From: JANXPZ01 sp034678345
GTDB lineage: Bacteria > Eisenbacteria > RBG-16-71-46
Reading direction: 5' to 3'
Assembly: GCA_034678345.1 (NCBI GenBank)
Contig: JAXDBZ010000141.1
Location: 1 to 6,159 of the forward strand
DNA: 6,159 nucleotides
A model generated the notes under the pieces. The model saw only the letters and a list, made by a program, of their open reading frames with translations. It was not told the DNA's origin and did no database searches. The translations under genes and the position numbers were made by a program. Shown here piece by piece: positions 1-4,575 of the stretch. Every line of letters starts with the position of its first letter. Within the stretch, counting starts at the first letter, position 1.

Positions 1-362
1 TTGCGTCGTCCGCGCTCGGCCGGGCGCGGGGCCTCCCGAACGGGCTGCCGGGCCCGCAACCGCGGGCGGGCGATGAGCGTCGCCGCCCGCCCGGGGCGCG
101 GACTGCGTGCCACGCGTCGGCGGCCCACCGCCCGCGCGACGGGGCCCGTCCGATTCCGCATCGGTTTCGCGGCGGATGGCGCTAGTCTTCTGCCACGGCC
201 GGCGCGGGAGTCCCGCCGCCATCGCGCGCCCGCTCGTGCACGAGCCTCGCGCGTGCGCGCTTCTCCTTCGCGGTTTCCCGCGCGGGCCCGGCGGAGCTCA
301 TGCGCATGGCCCCCATGACCTCCGCCCCCCACCGTCGGGTCATGCCCGGGAGGAGGCTCCTC
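1..362. other. Non-coding GC-rich upstream region, no gene supported
   Basis: I see no convincing gene before the exported protein at 363. Open frames here are arginine-rich or antisense and look like by-products of high GC. What can be seen is a perfect 14-bp palindrome at 232-245, a near-palindrome of two 6-bp arms around one base at 204-216, a 10-bp palindrome at 299-308, and a 6-bp inverted pair (ATGACC at 315-320, GGTCAT at 338-343). The slightly less GC-rich stretch around 150-190 could hold the promoter, but no box pair is good enough to call. The left edge may instead be the upstream flank of a gene outside the window. Confidence 0.5.
348..356 (+). promoter_or_regulatory. Shine-Dalgarno of the repeat protein, inside a small hairpin
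   Basis: The run GGGAGGAGG ends six bases before the ATG at 363, and a second in-frame ATG follows at 366. It decides the start: the in-frame ATG at 300 would add 21 residues ahead of an otherwise ideal signal peptide and has no comparable site. GAGGA at 350-354 can pair with TCCTC at 358-362 around a 3-base loop, so the ribosome site is partly self-complementary right up to the start codon. Confidence 0.75.
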
Positions 363-980
363 ATGATGCGCTCGCTACCACTCTTCGCTGCGCTCCTGCT
401 GCTCGCGTTCGCGCTCGCCGCGCCGGCCGCGGCGCAGCCGGCGCCCGATCCACAGAACCTCGACCACGACTTCGGCATGCCGACGCCGCCGCCCCAGTGG
501 CCGATCCCGCCCGTCGGCGCCGCCTGGCACGAGATGTATCCGACCTGGTGCGTACAGCACGTCCAGGGGGACTACCAGGACAACGGGGACGGCGTCGTGA
601 GCATCTGCGACAACATCCAGCTGGGCGGCAACTGGTACCACGTGGACGACGTCTACCCGACGTACTTCTTCAGCGGCGTGGCCGGACCCGCGGGCAGCGG
701 CGTGGCCGACCCGTCCATCCCGAACCCGCCCGAGGGCCCGGTGGGCGACGTGTGGCACATCCTACACGGCGACGACATCCCGTTCGGCTACTGTGACGAG
801 GTGGTGATCGACGGCTGGGAGGATTCCAACGGCAACGGCACCCTCGACGTCTGCGACAACATCTCGTTCGGCGGCGCCTGGTACCACATCGACGCGGTCC
901 ACTGCGACATCACGGTCACGCCCAACCCGACCGACGTGAGGAAGGACAGCTGGGGCTGGCTGAAGAACCTGTTCAAGTAG
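363..980 (+). CDS. Exported protein with two DxNGDG/CDNI/WYH repeats, function unknown
   Basis: The product is 205 residues and I do not recognise a named family. Residues 1-24 form a classic signal peptide (MMRS, a leucine/alanine core, then PAAA before Gln25), so it is exported. A proline-rich stretch (about 38-51) leads into two homologous repeats, about 55-97 and 131-179. Each carries an acidic loop (DNGDG at 73-77, DSNGNG at 154-159), then CDNI (82-85, 164-167), GG, WYH and a V/I-D-x-V ending. The loops resemble calcium-binding loops of thrombospondin type 3 or dockerin repeats, so Ca2+ binding is a reasonable inference but not shown. Cysteines are at 63, 82, 144, 164 and 181; 63/82 and 144/164 are matching pairs that could form disulfides. 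The short tail ends in a basic-aromatic motif (SWGWLKNLFK). The gene stands alone, convergent with the rhodanese cluster, and has a strong ribosome site. Coding is well supported; the role is unknown. Confidence 0.85.
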   Translation: MMRSLPLFAALLLLAFALAAPAAAQPAPDPQNLDHDFGMPTPPPQWPIPPVGAAWHEMYPTWCVQHVQGDYQDNGDGVVSICDNIQLGGNWYHVDDVYPTYFFSGVAGPAGSGVADPSIPNPPEGPVGDVWHILHGDDIPFGYCDEVVIDGWEDSNGNGTLDVCDNISFGGAWYHIDAVHCDITVTPNPTDVRKDSWGWLKNLFK

Positions 981-1009
981 TGGCGGTCCGCCACGCCTGA
1001 GCCGGGATG

Positions 1010-1045
1010 CGACGAGCCCGCGCGGGAGACCGCGCGGGCTCGTCG
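1010..1045. terminator. Strong hairpin, probable bidirectional terminator
   Basis: Bases 1010-1024 are perfectly complementary to 1031-1045, giving a 15-bp very GC-rich stem with a 6-base loop (GGAGAC). It lies 29 bases after the stop of the + strand repeat protein and 40 bases beyond the stop of the - strand triple-rhodanese gene, between converging genes. There is no T-tract on either side, so it is not a textbook intrinsic terminator. In high-GC genomes such stems often end transcripts or protect 3' ends. Confidence 0.7.
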
Positions 1046-1064
1046 TGCGCGACCGGGTCGACGG

Positions 1065-1085
1065 GCCGGCGTCGTGTCCGCCGGC
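1065..1085 (-). terminator. Hairpin at the stop codon of the triple-rhodanese gene
   Basis: GCCGGCG (1065-1071) pairs perfectly with CGCCGGC (1079-1085) around a 7-base loop. The stem starts at the last base of the gene's TAG stop and is followed 20 bases later by the larger hairpin at 1010-1045, so the - strand transcript meets two stems in tandem. No U-tract follows. Confidence 0.4.
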
Positions 1086-2323
1086 TACCGCTCCCGCTCG
1101 AGCGGGAGCCGGGCGACCCGCCAGGCATCCGTGCCACCTCGGAACCACCACAGGTCGCGCCAGCCGGCGCGCGCCGCGAGCGTGGCGCAGTGCCGGCTGC
1201 GCGTGCAGCCGGGGCCGTAGCAGTAGACGACGAGCGGGGTGCGGGCGGGGTCGGCGTGGGGCCAGTGCCTCGCCACCTCTGCCGCGAGGTCCTTCGCGAA
1301 GCGCAACGGGGGCAACAGGACCGCGCCGGGCAGGTGACCGGCACGGAACTCCCGCGGCTCGCGCAGGTCGAAGACGACGGCGTCGCGCGGGACGCGCCGC
1401 CACGGCGGCCCGGTCAGCCGCCGGCGCACGTCCTCGACGCCCACGACGCGCACGACGGGCGCGGCGGTGTGCGCCCGCCAGTCCGCGGAACCGCCGGGGT
1501 AGCAGCGCACGCGGGCGATGCCGGCGAGGCGGGCCGCGAGGTAGGGGTGGACCGCGGCTCCGCCCCGGGGTAGGTCGCCGCACACGACGAACTCGTCGTC
1601 GAGCGGCACGGATTCGTTCGCGCGCGGACCGAAGGCCTCGAAGACCGGCCGCATGCGCCGCCCGTCGAGCAGCCGGCCGTCGGAGCCGATCAGGTCGGCG
1701 AGCGGGAACGGCAGGCTGTGGGGGATGTGCCCCGCCCGCCAGGCCGCGTCGGTCCGCCAGTCCACGACCGTGTGCCCGGGCGTGCCGAACACGGCGCTCA
1801 CGTATGCGAAGTCGGCGAGCCGGGAGGTGTCGGGCGGCGCGCGGAAGTCCCGTGCCGGCGCGGCCCCGGCGCCGCTCGCGACTTCGCCGCCCGCGGCGCG
1901 CCAGGCTTCGAGCCCGCCGTTCAGCACCCGGGCGTCGCGGTGCCCCGCCAGCTCGAGCAACCAGAACAGCCGCCCGGCCGCCACCGGGTCGCGCGCGTCG
2001 CCGTAGCAGACGACGGTGCCGCCGTCCGGGATCCCCGCGGCCCCGAGGCGCGCGCCCAGCGTCCGCGGGTCGGTCGCGCCGGCCTCGGCATCGAGGTTCG
2101 CCGCACCGGCGACGTGCCCGGCGGCGAAGTCGGCGGCCGGCCGCGCGTCCACGATCGTCACGCCGCCGTCGGCCGCGTGGTCCCGCAGCCACTCCGCGGT
2201 GACGAGCAGCTCGGGGAAGGCCGCCGGGGGTGGATCCGGCCGCCCGTACCGCGGCCGCGGGACCGCCCATCCCACGCCCACCAACCCGCAGGCGAGGACG
2301 AGGACGACCGCCCACCGACGCAC
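1085..2323 (-). CDS. Exported sulfurtransferase with three rhodanese-like domains
   Basis: The 412-residue product reads as a signal peptide or signal anchor plus three rhodanese domains. Residues 1-20 have RR then a hydrophobic core; a weak lipobox-like VLAC is at 9-12, too near the N-terminus to rely on. Domain 1 (about 40-147) has VDARPAADFAAGH (58-70) and LNGGLEAW, but the active loop (VVCYGDARD, 104-112) does not place a cysteine convincingly, so it is probably inactive, like the first domain of classic thiosulfate sulfurtransferases. Domain 2 (about 168-285) has VVDWR, then FVVCGDLPRGG (245-255) with Cys248 as candidate catalytic residue. Domain 3 (about 294-408) has FDLREPREFRAGH (318-330) and YCYGPGCTRS (367-376) with Cys368 and a second Cys373. 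Rhodanese domains move sulfane sulfur to thiophilic acceptors via a Cys persulfide. The GTG start is chosen because AGGAGG lies four bases upstream; the GTG one codon earlier is possible. It is last in a three-gene operon. The domain calls are firm; substrate and acceptor are unknown. Confidence 0.85.
   Translation of the reverse strand: MRRWAVVLVLACGLVGVGWAVPRPRYGRPDPPPAAFPELLVTAEWLRDHAADGGVTIVDARPAADFAAGHVAGAANLDAEAGATDPRTLGARLGAAGIPDGGTVVCYGDARDPVAAGRLFWLLELAGHRDARVLNGGLEAWRAAGGEVASGAGAAPARDFRAPPDTSRLADFAYVSAVFGTPGHTVVDWRTDAAWRAGHIPHSLPFPLADLIGSDGRLLDGRRMRPVFEAFGPRANESVPLDDEFVVCGDLPRGGAAVHPYLAARLAGIARVRCYPGGSADWRAHTAAPVVRVVGVEDVRRRLTGPPWRRVPRDAVVFDLREPREFRAGHLPGAVLLPPLRFAKDLAAEVARHWPHADPARTPLVVYCYGPGCTRSRHCATLAARAGWRDLWWFRGGTDAWRVARLPLERER
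1090..1109. repeat. Perfect 20-bp palindrome within the 3' end of the triple-rhodanese gene
   Basis: The bases from 1090 to 1109 equal their own reverse complement (GCTCCCGCTC followed by GAGCGGGAGC). It encodes most of the last residues of the protein (PLERER) and sits just before the stop codon, next to the hairpins at 1065-1085 and 1010-1045. It could be part of a composite 3'-end structure or a protein-binding site, or be chance in GC-rich sequence with a repetitive Arg/Glu tail. Confidence 0.55.
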
Positions 2324-2327
2324 CACG

Positions 2328-2333
2328 CCTCCT
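2328..2333 (-). promoter_or_regulatory. Shine-Dalgarno of the triple-rhodanese gene, overlapping the preceding stop
   Basis: On the - strand the bases read TAGGAGGCGTGGTG: the TAG stop of the DoxX/MauE-type gene (2334-2332) runs directly into AGGAGG (2333-2328), four bases before the GTG at 2323. The site decides the start for a gene with no nearby in-frame ATG, and predicts tight translational linkage of the two genes. Confidence 0.7.
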
Positions 2334-2748
2334 ACCTCGGCCGGAACGACCCCAACGCCGCCAGCACGAGCATGCCGAGGTTCTCGGCCAGCTTGGCCCA
2401 GCCCACGCGCATGACCGACGAGGTCCCGAAGCAGCCGCAGGTGATGTCCAGCCCGCGGGCCATCGCCGCGATCACGCCGAGGGTGAACACCGCCAGCAGC
2501 GCCCCCGCCACCCACGCCCCTGCGCGCGGCGAGACGCCCAGCACGAGCGCCAGGCCGGCCAGCAGCTCGATCCAGGGCAGCGCCATGGCGATGAGGTTCT
2601 CGGACCACTGCGGGACGAGGCGGAAGTTGTGCACCTCCGTCGCCAGGTCCCCCATGTCCACGATCTTGGCCAGCGCCGCGTAGAGGAAGAGCAGGCCGAG
2701 CAGGACCTGGGCGCCGCGCCGCACCGGCGTCGCCGTGAGGAACCGCAT
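2332..2748 (-). CDS. DoxX/MauE-type four-helix membrane protein
   Basis: The product is 138 residues with four predicted membrane helices, at about 12-32, 50-72, 76-98 and 116-136. This is the usual size and topology of the DoxX/MauE group. Typical signs are the Y-A-A-L-A-K stretch in helix 1 (23-28), a proline and glutamate at the start of helix 2 (PWIE, 58-61), and DITCGCFG (101-108) between helices 3 and 4. The CGCF pair (Cys104, Cys106) resembles the cysteine motif of MauE-type proteins and suggests redox work with thiols, persulfides or quinone. The ATG at 2748 shares its A with the TGA stop of the upstream rhodanese (TGATG), so translation is probably coupled; only a weak distant GGAG is seen. 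Family members include MauE, needed for methylamine dehydrogenase maturation, and the DoxD part of thiosulfate:quinone oxidoreductase. Neither specific function can be assigned here; the link to flanking sulfurtransferases favours sulfur or thiol redox. Confidence 0.85.
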   Translation of the reverse strand: MRFLTATPVRRGAQVLLGLLFLYAALAKIVDMGDLATEVHNFRLVPQWSENLIAMALPWIELLAGLALVLGVSPRAGAWVAGALLAVFTLGVIAAMARGLDITCGCFGTSSVMRVGWAKLAENLGMLVLAALGSFRPR

Positions 2749-3578
2749 CAGCGCTTCGCTCCGGCCGCGCCCTTCTCCACCGGGTAGCCCGCGTCCCGCC
2801 AGACCTCGAAGCCCTCGGTGAAGACCAGCACCTTGCGGATGCGCTCGCTCGCCATGAGCTTGCCCAGCTCGTGCGACGTCTCGCAGCCCACGCCGCAGTA
2901 GAGGATGATGGGCTTGCCCAGCTTCTGGAACGCCTCGAGCAGCTCGGGCTTCGCGGCCACGCTCTCGTAGGGCAGGCTCCGCGCCCCGGCGATGTGCCCG
3001 GCCGCGTACTCCACCGGCTCGCGCGCGTCCACGATGACCGCCGCCTCCGGGCCGGCGTCGAAGAAGCGCTTCGCGAACGCCAGCTTCACCTCGATCGGCT
3101 GGTCGAGGTCGGGCACGACCGGCAGCGGGGCCGCCGCGGGCGTTTCCGGCTTCGCCGCGGCCGGGGCCGCCGTCGTCCGCTGGATGGCGGGCTTCACCGG
3201 CATCGTCTTCGCCTTCGCCGTCTGGACCGGGGCCTTCGTGGTCTTCGCCGGCTTCGCCGCCGGCGCGGCCGGCTTCTTCACCGCCGCCCGCGCGGTGTCG
3301 GGAAGGACCGGACGCGGCGCCGACGCCGCCCACGCGGTGCCGACCAGCGCGAGCCGCGGCAGGAGGTCCGGGCGCGGCGCGGGCAGCAGGCTCGAGCCCG
3401 GCTGCAGGTCCTCCAGACTCGGCATCCGCTCCGGCTGGCGGATCCACGCCAGCCCCCGCGGCGGCCGGCTGGCGAGACCCACCGCGTTGAAGGCCAGGCC
3501 CAGGCCGATGCCGGCGATGACGATCCACACCGCGGCGCGCAGCGTCGCGGCCGTCCCCTCCCGATCACGCACGTCCAT
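2748..3578 (-). CDS. Membrane-anchored rhodanese-like sulfurtransferase
   Basis: The product is 276 residues. One membrane helix lies near the N-terminus (about 14-35), preceded by a short charged segment, so the C-terminal part is probably periplasmic, though this is inferred. An Ala/Pro/Lys/Thr-rich low-complexity linker (about 98-150) joins it to a single rhodanese domain (about 160-268). The domain shows VDAREPVEYAAGH (183-195), a second strand with LPYES, and the active loop YCGVGCETS (227-235), where Cys228 is the candidate catalytic residue and Cys232 a second one that could form a disulfide or persulfide relay. It ends in GFEVWRDAGYPV, typical of rhodaneses. The ATG at 3578 is preferred over the GTG at 3653: the longer form would overlap the carbamoyltransferase gene, translate through a hairpin and lack a good ribosome site. 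The stop overlaps the next start by one base. It is first of three linked genes; sulfur donor and acceptor are not evident. Confidence 0.88.
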   Translation of the reverse strand: MDVRDREGTAATLRAAVWIVIAGIGLGLAFNAVGLASRPPRGLAWIRQPERMPSLEDLQPGSSLLPAPRPDLLPRLALVGTAWAASAPRPVLPDTARAAVKKPAAPAAKPAKTTKAPVQTAKAKTMPVKPAIQRTTAAPAAAKPETPAAAPLPVVPDLDQPIEVKLAFAKRFFDAGPEAAVIVDAREPVEYAAGHIAGARSLPYESVAAKPELLEAFQKLGKPIILYCGVGCETSHELGKLMASERIRKVLVFTEGFEVWRDAGYPVEKGAAGAKR

Positions 3579-3582
3579 CCCG

Positions 3583-3589
3583 TCTCCTC
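3583..3589 (-). promoter_or_regulatory. Shine-Dalgarno of the membrane-anchored rhodanese
   Basis: On the - strand GAGGAGA lies four bases before the ATG at 3578. It is the main reason for choosing this start over the GTG at 3653, 25 codons upstream. Confidence 0.7.
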
Positions 3590-3604
3590 GTCGCGGCCCG
3601 TCGG

Positions 3605-3629
3605 GCGGGACCCGACGCGCGGGTCCCGC
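3605..3629 (-). terminator. Intercistronic hairpin after the carbamoyltransferase gene
   Basis: GCGGGACCC (3605-3613) and GGGTCCCGC (3621-3629) form a perfect 9-bp stem with a 7-base loop. It begins 16 bases beyond the carbamoyltransferase stop and ends 26 bases before the rhodanese ATG. No U-tract follows on the - strand. It could end the upstream transcript, partly uncouple the two gene sets, or act as an mRNA-stabilising stem in one long transcript. Confidence 0.5.
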
Positions 3630-3645
3630 TTCCGGCCGGGCCGGG

Positions 3646-4572
3646 TCAGACACCCATCAGGTGCACCATCAGCGCCTTCTGCGCGTGCAGCCGGTTCTCC
3701 GCCTGGTCGAAGATGGCGGAGTTCGGCGTCCGCGAGACGGCGTAGTCGATCTCCTCGCCGTAGTGGGCGGGCAGGCAGTGCAGCACGGTCGCGTCCGGCT
3801 TCGCCGCCGCCAGCAGCCCGGCGTCGATCTGGAAGCCGTGGAACGCGGCCTTGCGCTTCGCCACCTCGGACTCCTGGCCCATGCTCGCCCAGACGTCCGT
3901 GTAGAGCACGTCGGCGCCGCGCGCGGCCGCCCGCGGGTCGTGCGCGACCTCGATCGCCGCGCCCGTGCCCCGCCCGATCGCCGCCGCGTCGGCGACGATC
4001 GCCGCATCCGGCGCGTACCCCTCCGGGCAGGCCACCGTCACGCTCATCCCCAGCAGGGCGCCGCCGTACAGGAACGACTGCGCCACGTTGTTGCCGTCGC
4101 CGACGAACACCGCCTTGAGCCCCGCGAAGCGGCCCTTGCGCTCCTGGATGGTCTGCAGGTCGGCCAGGATCTGGCAGGGGTGCTCGCGGTCCGAGAGCGC
4201 GTTGATCACCGGCACGGTGGCGTGCTGCGCCAGGCCGGCGACGATGTCGTGGCCGAAGACCCGCGCCATGATCAGGTCGCACATGCGCGAGATCGTCAGC
4301 GCGATGTCCTCCACCGTCTCGCGCTCGCCGAGCTTGATGTCGGACGGCCCGAGGTAGATGGCGTGCCCGCCGAGCTGGGTCATCCCCACCTCGAAGGAGA
4401 CGCGGGTGCGCAGCGACGGCTTCTGGAAGATCATCGCCAGCGTGCGCCCGGCGAGCAGCGGGTGCGGCCTGCCCTCCCGCACCTCGCGCTTGAGCCGCGC
4501 CGCCCGCTCGAGCACGGCGAGGGTCTCCGCCGCGCTCAGGTCCTTGACCGAGAGATAGCGTGCCTGCGCCAT
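3646..4572 (-). CDS. argF: Ornithine carbamoyltransferase
   Basis: This 308-residue enzyme transfers the carbamoyl group from carbamoyl phosphate to ornithine, giving citrulline, in the cytoplasm. It serves arginine synthesis, or runs in reverse in arginine breakdown. The length is normal and all hallmark motifs are present: the carbamoyl-phosphate loop KPSLRTR (51-57, Leu in place of the commoner Thr of STRTR), HPCQ (131-134), the dinucleotide-fold-like GDGNN (158-162), the ornithine-side DVWASMG (226-232) and HCLPAHYGEEI (265-275). The SMG motif and HCLP support ornithine rather than aspartate carbamoyltransferase. The ATG at 4572 lies three bases after the stop of the upstream P-loop protein gene, with AAGGGGG inside that gene's end as ribosome site, so the two are very likely co-translated. 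Whether it is anabolic or catabolic cannot be told: no other arginine gene lies in the window and I see no clear ArgR box. A neighbouring carbamate kinase outside the window would point to the catabolic role. Confidence 0.95.
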   Translation of the reverse strand: MAQARYLSVKDLSAAETLAVLERAARLKREVREGRPHPLLAGRTLAMIFQKPSLRTRVSFEVGMTQLGGHAIYLGPSDIKLGERETVEDIALTISRMCDLIMARVFGHDIVAGLAQHATVPVINALSDREHPCQILADLQTIQERKGRFAGLKAVFVGDGNNVAQSFLYGGALLGMSVTVACPEGYAPDAAIVADAAAIGRGTGAAIEVAHDPRAAARGADVLYTDVWASMGQESEVAKRKAAFHGFQIDAGLLAAAKPDATVLHCLPAHYGEEIDYAVSRTPNSAIFDQAENRLHAQKALMVHLMGV

Positions 4573-4575
4573 GGC

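Noticed and set aside
182..478. A 98-codon - strand frame overlapping the start of the repeat protein
   Set aside because: Antisense to the signal peptide region, Ala/Ser/Arg-rich, no ribosome site or domain noted.
762..2315. Open frame of 517 codons on the - strand
   Set aside because: Arginine-rich shadow of the triple-rhodanese gene that also runs antisense into the repeat protein; no recognisable domain.
3129..3300. Ala/Pro/Lys-rich repetitive stretch as a possible DNA repeat or tandem array
   Set aside because: It is a low-complexity protein linker without a regular DNA period; better explained as a flexible spacer between membrane anchor and rhodanese domain.
3579..3653. A 25-residue N-terminal extension of the anchored rhodanese from a GTG
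   Set aside because: It would overlap argF, translate through the 9-bp hairpin and lack a ribosome site as good as GAGGAGA before the ATG at 3578.
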